Source: Streptomyces sp. NBC_00247 (GTDB lineage Bacteria; Actinomycetota; Actinomycetes; Streptomycetales; Streptomycetaceae). From it: a stretch of 64,000 bases of DNA. The position numbers and the translations under genes were made by a program. The stretch's first letter is position 1, and every line of letters begins with the position of its first letter. Below the pieces are notes generated by a model, which ran no database searches, was not told the origin of the DNA, and saw only the letters and a program-made list of their open reading frames with translations. Positions 47,875 to 55,353 of the stretch are shown here, piece by piece. The stretch covers positions 6,229,001-6,293,000 of the forward strand of contig NZ_CP108093.1 of assembly GCF_036188265.1 (NCBI RefSeq), written 5' to 3'.

Positions 47875-49476
47875 TCAGCTCTCCGCGACCGCCGGCTCCG
47901 GTGCGCGGAACGCGTCCCGCTCGTCGAACGCGTCCCCGTCGTCCAAAGCCGCCTCGGGGGCCGGCTGCCCGGCCGTGCGCTCCGGAAGCAGGGCGAGCAC
48001 GGCCCGGCGGTCCGCCTCGCCGGCGGCCTCGTCGTACGGGTCCGGGGTGGCCGGGACCTGGAGCCTCAGCACCTCGCCCGCGCCCAGCCGGGCGTAACCG
48101 CGTCCGGCGGGCACGCCGGGCACCGGCGTGGTGTGCGGCTCCGCGCCGAGGACGGCCGCCACCTGCTCGCGCGCGGCGGCGCCGAGGACGACACGGGCCG
48201 GGGTGTGGGCCAGTACCGCGTCCGGGAGGCCCGCCACGGCGTCGAACTGGTCGGCGAGCACCACGGTGACCCCGGCCGCACGGCCGTGCCGCAGCGGCAC
48301 CTGGAGGAGGTCCTGCGGGTCGGGCCGGCCGTCCGCCGCCGCCAGGTGCCCGAGGACGGACGGGCGGTCCAGCAGGATCCAGAGCGGGCGCCCGGATTTC
48401 CCGGCGGCGGGGCGTCCGGCCTGGCGTTCGCGGTTGGCGTCGATGAGCCGCCGTTCCGTCTCGTGCGCCGCCCACTCCAGCGTCGCCAGCGCGCCGGCGA
48501 GCCCGCACTCGACGGCGAGGACACCCTCGCGCCCGGCCAGGGAGCCGTACTCGCCGCTGCCACCACCGTCGACGATCAGCACGTCGCCGTCGCGGAGGGC
48601 CTGCAGCGCGACGGAGCGCAGCAGGGTCGTCGTACCGCTGCCGGGCGTGCCGACGGCGAGCAGATGCGGCTCCGAGGAGCGGGGGCCGGTCCGCCAGACG
48701 ACGGGGGAGGCGTCATGGTTCGCGTCACCGTCCTGGACCGGTACGGTGCGGCCCACCGACCCCGGGTCGGTGAAGCCGAGGACGGTCTCGCCGGGGGCGG
48801 TGACGAACCGCTGGGCGGCGATCGTGGCGGGGAGCGGGCCGAGCACGCTCATGGCGAGCTGGTTGGCCTCCTCGTCCCACACGAAGTGGTACTCGCGGCC
48901 CCGGCCGGACTTGGCGTGCACCACCTGTTCGATCCGGGTCCGTGCCTCGCTCTCGCCGTCGGTGAACCAGGCCGGGTAGGTCACCCGGAGCCGGGCGAGG
49001 CGGCCGTCGCCGTCGAAGGCGTAGTCGCCGAAGGGCCGCTCCCAGTCGCCGCCGTGCGCGAAGAGCGGCGCGGGGTCGTCGGCGACGGAGAAGTAGGGGA
49101 CCAGCGCTTCGTACAGGGTGCGCAGCCGGGTTTCCCCGGCCTCGTCCGGGCCGGTCCTCGCCGGGGTGCGGTCGCGGCCCTTCCACGCGGCGGCGCCCAT
49201 CACCGCGATCACGGCCAGGACCGGCCCGTGCGGGAGGAGCGCCACCGCGGTCAGGCAGACCGCGACGAGGAACAGCCTGGAACCGCGCCGGTCCTTGGGC
49301 GTCGCGGCCCATCTCTGCCGTCCTGCGACGGCCAGCAGCCGCAGACCACGGGTGATCGCGATCAGCGGGTGGAGGACGTCGGTGGCGCTGTCGGCGGCCG
49401 TGCGCGCGACCTCGCGACCGCGAGTGATCGAAGCGCCGCCGCGCTTGAGGATGCGGGGGAGGGGTCGCCGGGCCAC
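47875..49476 (-). CDS. ssfA: SsfA-like SpoIIIE/FtsK-related sporulation protein
   Basis: A 533-aa membrane ATPase-like protein. A hydrophobic pair (about 66-95, SRLFLVAVCLTAVALLPHGPVLAVIAVMG) precedes a cytoplasmic part. The P-loop region is LLAVGTPGSGTTTLLRSVAL: the Walker A has GTPGSGTTT, with Thr in place of the usual Lys. DVLIVDGGGSG and PLWILLDRPSV suggest the Walker B region. Gene order and the adjacent small membrane protein match smeA-ssfA (SCO1415-1416), where SsfA is targeted to sporulation septa and affects chromosome segregation. GTG 49476 has AGGAGA upstream. The changed Walker lysine questions ATP hydrolysis. Confidence 0.85.
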   Translation of the reverse strand: MARRPLPRILKRGGASITRGREVARTAADSATDVLHPLIAITRGLRLLAVAGRQRWAATPKDRRGSRLFLVAVCLTAVALLPHGPVLAVIAVMGAAAWKGRDRTPARTGPDEAGETRLRTLYEALVPYFSVADDPAPLFAHGGDWERPFGDYAFDGDGRLARLRVTYPAWFTDGESEARTRIEQVVHAKSGRGREYHFVWDEEANQLAMSVLGPLPATIAAQRFVTAPGETVLGFTDPGSVGRTVPVQDGDANHDASPVVWRTGPRSSEPHLLAVGTPGSGTTTLLRSVALQALRDGDVLIVDGGGSGEYGSLAGREGVLAVECGLAGALATLEWAAHETERRLIDANRERQAGRPAAGKSGRPLWILLDRPSVLGHLAAADGRPDPQDLLQVPLRHGRAAGVTVVLADQFDAVAGLPDAVLAHTPARVVLGAAAREQVAAVLGAEPHTTPVPGVPAGRGYARLGAGEVLRLQVPATPDPYDEAAGEADRRAVLALLPERTAGQPAPEAALDDGDAFDERDAFRAPEPAVAES

Positions 49477-49517
49477 GTCTGTCTCCTGGAGGGGGGTGTG
49501 GAGTCGGGTGCGGAGGG

Positions 49518-49712
49518 TCAGAACTTGATCCCGCCCAGCAGGCCGGCGAGGCTCGCCCCGCCCGCCGTGATGCTGGGTGCGATGGCGGTGCCGGCCAGGT
49601 AGAAGCCGAACAGTGCGCAGATCAGGCCGTGGGACGCCTTCATCCCGTCCTTCTTGAAGAACAGGAAGGCGATGATGCCGAGCAGTACCACGCCCGAGAT
49701 GGAAAGGATCAT
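49518..49712 (-). CDS. smeA: SmeA-like small membrane protein
   Basis: A 64-aa protein with two hydrophobic stretches (MILSISGVVLLGIIAFLFF and HGLICALFGFYLAGTAIAP) joined by a KKDGMKAS loop, ending GGASLAGLLGGIKF. Size, sequence type and position directly upstream of ssfA match SmeA of S. coelicolor (63 aa), which localises to sporulation septa and recruits SsfA. ATG 49712 has AGGAGAACCGCC upstream. The longer frame beginning at 49835 lacks a site and is not used. Confidence 0.88.
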   Translation of the reverse strand: MILSISGVVLLGIIAFLFFKKDGMKASHGLICALFGFYLAGTAIAPSITAGGASLAGLLGGIKF

Positions 49713-50126
49713 TGGCGGTTCTCCTGGTTGAGAGGGACGGTCACCATGAGTCCTTCCAGGCTCACCCGATGTATCTATACGATTAAAGGTGCATTGGAGT
49801 GAGAAGGTGGTGTTTTCACCCGACCGGTCCAGCAAAGGTGGTCACACGGCCCCGCGCCGGGTGCGCCCGAACGTCGTCCAGGGTGTGAGGAAAGCCGCAC
49901 CGCAACCGCGCCGGAACCGCACCGGAAGGCCGTGGTGGCGCCGGTCCGTCCGGGTCCGCCCGCGCCCGGACACGTCCCTCCAGGTGTCCCGGACCCGCGC
50001 CGTTGCGGGGCAGTACCCTGTCGGTTCATCCGCACGGCCCCGGCGCCGTACGCCCCGGCGGGGCAGCGGTGACGACCACGGCAACGACTACGGCAACGAC
50101 AGCGGTCAAGGAAGGCGGTCCGTCCG
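49713..50126. other. Divergent gap smeA-ankyrin gene with an A/T-rich site
   Basis: A 414-bp gap. Close to smeA, 49771-49797 is strikingly A/T-rich and contains GTATCTATAC (49771-49780, GTAT-CT-ATAC dyad), resembling GntR-family sites. smeA-ssfA expression in S. coelicolor needs whi sporulation regulators, one of which (WhiH) is GntR-family, so this is a candidate binding site. The rest holds no gene. Confidence 0.45.
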
Positions 50127-50519
50127 ATGAGCGAAACCCCCGACCCCGAGTTGGTCGAACTGGCCACGAAGGTCTTCGACCTCGCCCGACGCGGCGAGAC
50201 GGACGCCCTCGCCGCCTACGTGGACGCGGGAGTGCCCGCCAACCTCACCAACGACCGGGGCGACTCGCTGCTGATGCTCGCCGCCTACCACGGCCACGCG
50301 CCCGCAGTCACCGCCCTCGTGGACCGCGGCGCCGACCCCGACCGCGCGAACGACCGGGGCCAGACCCCGCTCGCCGGGGCCGTCTTCAAAGGCGAGTCCG
50401 CCGTCATCGGCGCGCTGCTCGACGCGGGCGCCGATCCGGCCGCAGGGGTGCCCTCCGCCGTGGACACCGCGCGGATGTTCGGCAAGGCCGACCTGCTGGA
50501 ACTGTTCGGTGCGCGCTGA
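50127..50519 (+). CDS. Ankyrin-repeat protein (130 aa)
   Basis: A small protein made of about three ankyrin repeats: DALAAYVDAGVPANLTNDRG, DSLLMLAAYHGHAPAVTALVDRGADPDRANDRG and QTPLAGAVFKGESAVIGALLDAGADPAAG, then a capping helix (DTARMFGKADLLELFGA). No signal peptide; a protein-binding role in the cytoplasm is likely. ATG 50127 follows GGAAGG. Divergent from smeA; a similar gene sits next to smeA in other Streptomyces genomes as I recall. Confidence 0.88.
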   Translation: MSETPDPELVELATKVFDLARRGETDALAAYVDAGVPANLTNDRGDSLLMLAAYHGHAPAVTALVDRGADPDRANDRGQTPLAGAVFKGESAVIGALLDAGADPAAGVPSAVDTARMFGKADLLELFGAR

Positions 50520-50994
50520 CACCGCCGCCCGCGCGGGCGGCGCGGCCCAGGACGACCGGTCCGTCGGAAATGTGGTCGCGGTGGCGAAATGGCTGGGTCA
50601 TCATGACGTCGCGGGTCCGCTCAGGACCACCGACGAGAGGCAGAGGAAGATGCTCGACACCAGGCAGAAGACGGCGGTCGGCCGATCATGTCGCTGCGCG
50701 GCCTAGGCCGTGTGGTGAAAGTGGCGCTGTCCGCCCGGAGGGCGGGTCCGGCGGCGTCCGGTGCGTGCGATCGCAAGGCGGAGGGTCGCCCCGGTACTGG
50801 ATGTATCGGGGCGACCCCGACAACGCGGCGAGCGTGCGTGCCAGGCGTCGCCGGACAGGCGGGACTTTCACAACACGGCCCAGACGGTGTTCTTCCGGAT
50901 CGCGGACGGGACCTTCCCGGCTCCGTACCTCCGGACACCACCCAGGTACTGCACAGTCCCGGTTGCGTCGACAGCTTGATGTGAGGCTTTCTCC
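50520..50994. other. Intergenic region with an 11-bp inverted repeat
   Basis: About 475 bp without a gene. GGGTCGCCCCG (50783-50793) and CGGGGCGACCC (50807-50817) form a perfect 11-bp stem with a 13-base loop, possibly the ankyrin gene terminator or a 5' structure for the downstream gene. Frames through the rest are Arg-rich and unconvincing. Confidence 0.45.
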
Positions 50995-52416
50995 ATGTTC
51001 GATCCATTCATAGCGCCGAGCGGCACCCTGCTCGGCCTGCTGCAGAGGGGCCGCGGCGACGGCACGCTCCACGCGCTCGCCGCATCCCGTACCGAGGCGC
51101 TCGCGGCACTCAACACCTGCGTTCTGGGCGATCCCCGCCAGGACTGGCAGGTCGAGAACCGCTCCCTCTACTACGCCCGGCTCTACATCGACCTCGACGG
51201 CGGTCTTCAGGAGATCGAGCGCCACCTCGCCGATCCCGAGGACCACCTCGACACCGACGACTCCCGTACGGGGCTGGCCCTCGCGGTCCTCGGCCACCTG
51301 GCCTCGTACGGACGCGGCGACGCCCTCGCACTGCTGCGGCAGTACGCCGCCACCGGCGCCAACTGGGCGTGGGCGCTCGACGAGCTGGCCCTGCGCGACG
51401 ACGACGCCGGCCTGCGCTCCCTCGCGCTGCCCGTCCTCGCCCGGTTCGCCGACACCCCCGAGGGTGCCGCCGGGCTCGCCGCCGCCGTACGCGACGCCTT
51501 CGAACCGCGCCCCTGGCGGTTGTGGGCCGACGACCCGCGCGCCGCCGTCGGCGCCCGCATCCGGACCGCCACCGAACGCGGCTCGTTCGACCGCTGGCAA
51601 CGCCAGATGTCGCCCGGCGGTGGCCCCCGCCCCGGATGGAGCGTCCAGGCCGTCCTGGACTGGGCCCAGCAGGCACTGGAACGCGGCAAGGCCCTGCACG
51701 TGCCCGCCGCACGCTGCCTCGCCGCCGTCGCGGGCACCGAGGACCGGCCCGCGATCGTGACAGCGGCCCGCAGCGGACCCGAGGGCGCCCGCTGTGCAGC
51801 CCTGCACTACCTCGCCGAGGCCGAGGACCCCGCGGTGCTCGACCTGATCGACGCCGCCGTCGCCGATCCCTCGCGCACGGTCGCCGAGGCCGCCGTCGCC
51901 GCCTTCGAGCGGATGCCCGGCGAAGCCGCCGTCGAACGGGCCCGCCGCTGGGCGCACCGGCCCGACGCGCTCGGTGTCTCCGCCGCCGGCATCCTCGCCC
52001 GCCGGGGCGGACCGGCCGACGCCCCGCTCGTCCTCGGCGCGCTGCGTGAGGCCGTGCGCGCGGGCCGGCCCGACACCCTGCGGCTGGGGCCGCTGGTCGA
52101 CGGAGCGGGCCGCCTCGGCATCACCTGTGCCGGACCCGTCCTGCGCCACGTCTACCGGGAGACCCCCTCCTCGCACCTGCGGGGCCGCGCAGCCCGCGCG
52201 CTCGCCGCCACCGACCCGTCCTTCGCGACCGGCTTCGCCGTCGAATGCCTGTGGGACTGCGAGGAGACCACCCGCGAGATCGCCGCGCTGCACGCGGAGA
52301 CCGGGGACGTCCGCGTCGCCGAGCGGCTGCGACGCCTCGCCGCCGACCCCGCCGAGGAGGCCGAGGTGCAGACCGCCGTGCGCAGCCGCATCGAGCCCGA
52401 GGCGACCGGCGTCTGA
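50995..52416 (+). CDS. HEAT-like repeat protein (473 aa)
   Basis: A cytoplasmic alpha-solenoid protein. From about residue 235 onward the sequence is a run of HEAT-like helical pairs (ARCLAAVAGTEDRPAIVTAA, ARCAALHYLAEAEDPAVLDLI, VAEAAVAAFERMPGEAAVER, ALGVSAAGILARRGGPADAP, and so on), ending with RAARALAATDPSFATGFAVE. The N-terminal half starts MFDPFIAPSGTLLGLLQRGRG and is also helical but not obviously repeated. No catalytic motifs. ATG 50995 has TGAGG upstream. Likely a scaffold; partner unknown. Confidence 0.8.
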   Translation: MFDPFIAPSGTLLGLLQRGRGDGTLHALAASRTEALAALNTCVLGDPRQDWQVENRSLYYARLYIDLDGGLQEIERHLADPEDHLDTDDSRTGLALAVLGHLASYGRGDALALLRQYAATGANWAWALDELALRDDDAGLRSLALPVLARFADTPEGAAGLAAAVRDAFEPRPWRLWADDPRAAVGARIRTATERGSFDRWQRQMSPGGGPRPGWSVQAVLDWAQQALERGKALHVPAARCLAAVAGTEDRPAIVTAARSGPEGARCAALHYLAEAEDPAVLDLIDAAVADPSRTVAEAAVAAFERMPGEAAVERARRWAHRPDALGVSAAGILARRGGPADAPLVLGALREAVRAGRPDTLRLGPLVDGAGRLGITCAGPVLRHVYRETPSSHLRGRAARALAATDPSFATGFAVECLWDCEETTREIAALHAETGDVRVAERLRRLAADPAEEAEVQTAVRSRIEPEATGV

Positions 52417-52439
52417 CCCGGAGTCGAACGGCGCGGTGA

Positions 52440-52466
52440 CGCCCCGGGACGGTACTCCCCGGGGCG
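52440..52466 (+). terminator. Hairpin after the HEAT-like gene
   Basis: CGCCCCGGG (52440-52448) pairs with CCCGGGGCG (52458-52466), 9-base loop, 24 bp after the stop codon. Confidence 0.65.
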
Positions 52467-52483
52467 CGCCGCGCGCCGCAGCG

Positions 52484-52870
52484 CCGCCCGGTGCGGGGCG
52501 CCTCTGGCCCCGGGGCGTCGACACCGTACGGTTCCACCCCGGCCTGCGCGACGAGCGGCTGTGCCGGACCCTCGCCCCGGACGGCGAACGCCTGGTCGGG
52601 TACGTCGGACGACTCGCACCCGAGAAGCACGTGGAACTCCTCGCCGGCGCCTGCGCCTGCGGCGTCCGCGGCGCCGACTACCGCGTTCCGGCGGGGCGGG
52701 TGATCACCCTGCCCGGCCGGGTACTGCCCGGCAGCGGCGGCTACGGATCGTCCGCACCACCGAATGGGCCGCCCCGTGAGTTCCTGCGGACCGGCGCCAC
52801 CCACGTGGCCCGCGCACCCCTCGGCGTCGACCTGCTGCGCCGCCACCCCGAGCGCCACGACCCCGGACCC
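52484..52870 (+). pseudogene. Remnants of two GT4 glycosyltransferases
   Basis: Two decayed pieces are joined. The first (52499 to about 52670) reads RLWPRGVDTVRFHPGLRDERL, then LVGYVGRLAPEKHVELLAG, the linker and first C-terminal-domain strand of an actinobacterial GT4 mannosyltransferase. The second (about 52690-52865) reads VITLPGRVLPGSGGYG. After a frame change near 52745 come RIVRTTEWAA and, after another near 52775, REFLRTGATHVARAPLGVDLLRRHPER. That is the N-terminal/linker part of a different GT4 protein with a large internal deletion. No start, no catalytic E-x7-E region and at least two frameshifts remain, so no product is expected. Sequence to 53069 is unrecognisable. Confidence 0.75.
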
Positions 52871-53069
52871 GGCGGCCACCACCGAGCTGGAGCCACCGCG
52901 TTCCTCGCCCCGCTCCGCGGACGCGGGCGTCTGAATGCCCGTAAGCCCGCGCCCTCGGGCGCACCCGGGCTCCGCCCGTACCAGCACCGCGCGGCGGCCG
53001 GCCTCGCCGTGCCGCCGCGTCGTCCGCGGCGGTGACCGGACCCGGGCGACCCGAGCGCCTTTGTCCGGA

Positions 53070-53759
53070 TCAGGCCGGAGCCGGATCGCCGGTCAGCGCT
53101 GCCGCGGTCAGAGTGAGGTGCTGGGCCAGGACCGCGGCAGCGGTGTCGGCGTCGCGGGCCAACGCCGCCTCCTCCAACGCGCGGTGTTCCTCGACGCCGT
53201 CCCGGCCGGGGGTACGTCGCGCCGACCACCGGCGGGCCAGCTCACTCGCGGTCCACAACCGGTCGAAGGTCTCCAGCAGGGCGTGGTTTCCACACCCCTC
53301 CAGCAACGTGCGGTGGAACACCCTGTGCGCCTCGGCCCAAGCGGCGGTGTAGTGCTCGCCCTCCTCCGGCGCGTACGCCGGAGTGCGGACCAGGCGATGG
53401 TGGGCGGCCCGCACACGGGCCTCCCATTCGACGTCGCCACGCTCGACGGACATGCGCAGCACGACCGGCTCGACGGTCCGGCGGGCTTCCGCGATCTCCT
53501 GCCAGCGGCGGTCGGAGAAGGAAGGCACCGCGAAACCACGGTTGGGCAGCCGGTCGGCCAGCCCGTCGCCGACCACCCGTACGAGCGCCTCGCGCACCAC
53601 GGCCAGGCTCACGCCCTGCTCCTTGGCGAGGTCCTGTGGCTTGAGGGGGGAGCCGGGGGCGTGGTCCCCACGCATGATCGCGTCCCGTAGATGGGCGTAG
53701 ACCTGCTCGGAGAGCATCTGCTTCCCCGGCGCGGTCGAGGCTCGTGCCGTCTGACTCAT
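53070..53759 (-). CDS. GntR-family regulator with FCD domain (FadR type)
   Basis: A 229-aa regulator: winged helix (about 14-75: LSEQVYAHLRDAIMRGDHAP, LAKEQGVSLAVVREALVRV) plus an all-helical FCD effector domain (EIAEARRTVEPVVLRMSVE, HRVFHRTLLEGCGNHALLE, EEHRALEEAALARDADTAAA with metal-type His). ATG 53759 is only six bases from TAGGAT (minus strand, 53771-53766), so a leaderless transcript is possible, though no good -35 was seen. Divergent from the SCO6745-like gene, a likely target. Confidence 0.92.
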   Translation of the reverse strand: MSQTARASTAPGKQMLSEQVYAHLRDAIMRGDHAPGSPLKPQDLAKEQGVSLAVVREALVRVVGDGLADRLPNRGFAVPSFSDRRWQEIAEARRTVEPVVLRMSVERGDVEWEARVRAAHHRLVRTPAYAPEEGEHYTAAWAEAHRVFHRTLLEGCGNHALLETFDRLWTASELARRWSARRTPGRDGVEEHRALEEAALARDADTAAAVLAQHLTLTAAALTGDPAPA

Positions 53760-53794
53760 CAGCCCATCCTACGGCCGACCAGACGATTCCTGGG

Positions 53795-53806
53795 ATAATC
53801 GATTAT
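53795..53806. promoter_or_regulatory. Perfect A/T-rich palindrome between gntR and the SCO6745-like gene
   Basis: ATAATCGATTAT is a perfect 12-bp palindrome in a GC-rich context, 36 bp upstream of the gntR start. It is a candidate operator for the GntR protein itself and for the divergent gene. Confidence 0.6.
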
Positions 53807-54051
53807 TTGTGTTACCGTCGATTGAGGCCCTGGAATCGAGGGTCCCCGAAAGCGTCCCCGTCCGGAAACGAACGCCCCGCCGTGCCTGCCCACGACCCCT
53901 CGCCGTGCCGCACATCCTCGCCATCCCCGCGGCGGACGTCCCGGCCGACGCCGCGCCCGCCGTTCCCGGCCTTGCCGTCGCCGGTCGCGCCTTCGGCCGC
54001 GCGGCGCCGATCGCCACCGCCGGAACGCCCGACCTTGGAGACAGCACCGTC

Positions 54052-54936
54052 ATGCACCTGGACACCCTTCCCGGCTCCGCCCGTACCGGCCGCGGTCCGA
54101 CGGACCTGAACGCCGTGCGGCTCGTCAGCCAAGCCGTCAGCGCCGCCCACCTGTTCACCTATCTCGCCCCCGAGACCGCCGAGGAGGCGGCTGCGCTCGG
54201 CGTGACCGACCGGGGTCCGGCCTATCTGGCTTTCCGGTCGGCCGCCATGGGCGCGGTTCCGTGGCAGGTCACCCTCGCGGCCTTCTACAACTTCAGCCCG
54301 CGGGCCGTGCGGGCCATGGTGGGCGTGTGGGACGCCGCACCGCCCGAGCGGTGGCAGGCCGCCCGCTTCCTCGCCGCCGGACGCGCGATGCGGCGCGCCG
54401 ACGTGCGGCTCACGGACGAACACCTGGCCGAGGCGCGCTCGCTCATCGACCCGGTCGTCGCCGGAGCCGACTACGCCGGCAAGGTGCTGGCCGCCGCGAA
54501 CACATCGGTCCCGCTTCCCACCGATCCTCTGGTCGCCCTCTGGCAGCAGATCACCGTGGTGCGGGAGTGGCGCGGCGACGCCCATCTCGTCGTACTCGCC
54601 GACAACGGTCTCGGGCCGTGCGACTGCCTCGTTCTGCACACCGCGACCGGCCGCCTCCCGACCGCTCTCGTACGGGAGACCCGTCAATGGACCGACGGCG
54701 AGTGGAGCGCGGCCACGGCTCGTCTCACCGCACGCGGCTGGCTCGACTCCCACGCCACGCTCACCGAGGCCGGCCGTGCGGCGCGCGAGCGCATCGAAGA
54801 GGCGACGGACGAGCACTGCGCCGCCCTGTGGGCGCCGATCGGCGACGCGGGCACCCGCCGCCTCGCTTCGCTGATCGCGCCCATCGGCGACGCGTTCACC
54901 GCGGCGGGGGCTCTCTGGCCCCCGCGGAGGACATGA
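54052..54936 (+). CDS. SCO6745/SalK-like family protein
   Basis: A 294-aa protein of a family common in Streptomyces and annotated as SCO6745 family or SalK-like. Features are SAAHLFTYLAPETAEEAAALG (N-terminal helical HTH-like part), AYLAFRSAAMGAVPWQVTLAAFYNFSPRAV and a C-terminal winged-helix-like segment (WTDGEWSAATARLTARGWLD). The ATG at 54052 is preferred, with GGAG 14 bases upstream. The frame is open back to a GTG at 53809, but that 81-residue extension is Ala/Pro-rich. The function of the family is not established. It is divergent from the gntR gene with a shared operator candidate. Confidence 0.7.
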   Translation: MHLDTLPGSARTGRGPTDLNAVRLVSQAVSAAHLFTYLAPETAEEAAALGVTDRGPAYLAFRSAAMGAVPWQVTLAAFYNFSPRAVRAMVGVWDAAPPERWQAARFLAAGRAMRRADVRLTDEHLAEARSLIDPVVAGADYAGKVLAAANTSVPLPTDPLVALWQQITVVREWRGDAHLVVLADNGLGPCDCLVLHTATGRLPTALVRETRQWTDGEWSAATARLTARGWLDSHATLTEAGRAARERIEEATDEHCAALWAPIGDAGTRRLASLIAPIGDAFTAAGALWPPRRT

Positions 54937-55353
54937 ACACGCTTCGACGGCCGCGCTTCAACGGCCGCCGTGCGGGCAGCCGTTCGCGGCCCACCCGCCG
55001 GGGCGGCGGTCCGGGGGTGGTTCGAGGGCCGGTTCGAGGGCCGACCGCGTCGGACGCCCCGCGGCCCACACCGCCCTGGTAACCCGCACCTTCCGCGGAC
55101 ACCGGCTGCCTGCGTGCTCACCGTGCGTGGGCGAAAGGGCGGGCGGCAGCCGGCCGGTGAATGGTCCCGGCAGAGGTCCGGAGCCGGCGGCGAGGCGGCC
55201 CGCGCCTGCCGCGGGACCGGCGTCCGGCGCCGGCCCTCGGGCGCACGGTGACGCCTGCGCACCCCCTCGTACCGGCCAGGAAGCCTGTCGGCCGGGGCGG
55301 CCGGATCTGCGCCGTTTCGACCGTTGTCGGGGTGAGGACCTAATCTGTGACGC
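54937..55353. other. Upstream region of the SMC operon with leaderless-type promoter
   Basis: About 417 bp without a credible gene. A 12-bp unit GGTTCGAGGGCC is tandemly doubled (55019-55042). Directly before the operon, TTCGAC (55316-55321), a 19-bp spacer and TAATCT (55341-55346) may be a promoter. The -10 is seven bases from GTG 55354, and no ribosome site is at a usable distance, so the first gene is probably leaderless. Confidence 0.45.

Noticed and set aside
53809..54051. N-terminal extension of the SCO6745-like gene from GTG 53809
   Set aside because: The 81 residues are Ala/Pro/Arg-rich without domain similarity and begin next to the operator. The ATG at 54052 fits the family start and has a GGAG.
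55019..55042. GGTTCGAGGGCC doubled, resembling a tRNA T-loop or attachment site
   Set aside because: No acceptor stem, anticodon arm or integrase gene is nearby; GTTCGA alone is common in GC-rich DNA.
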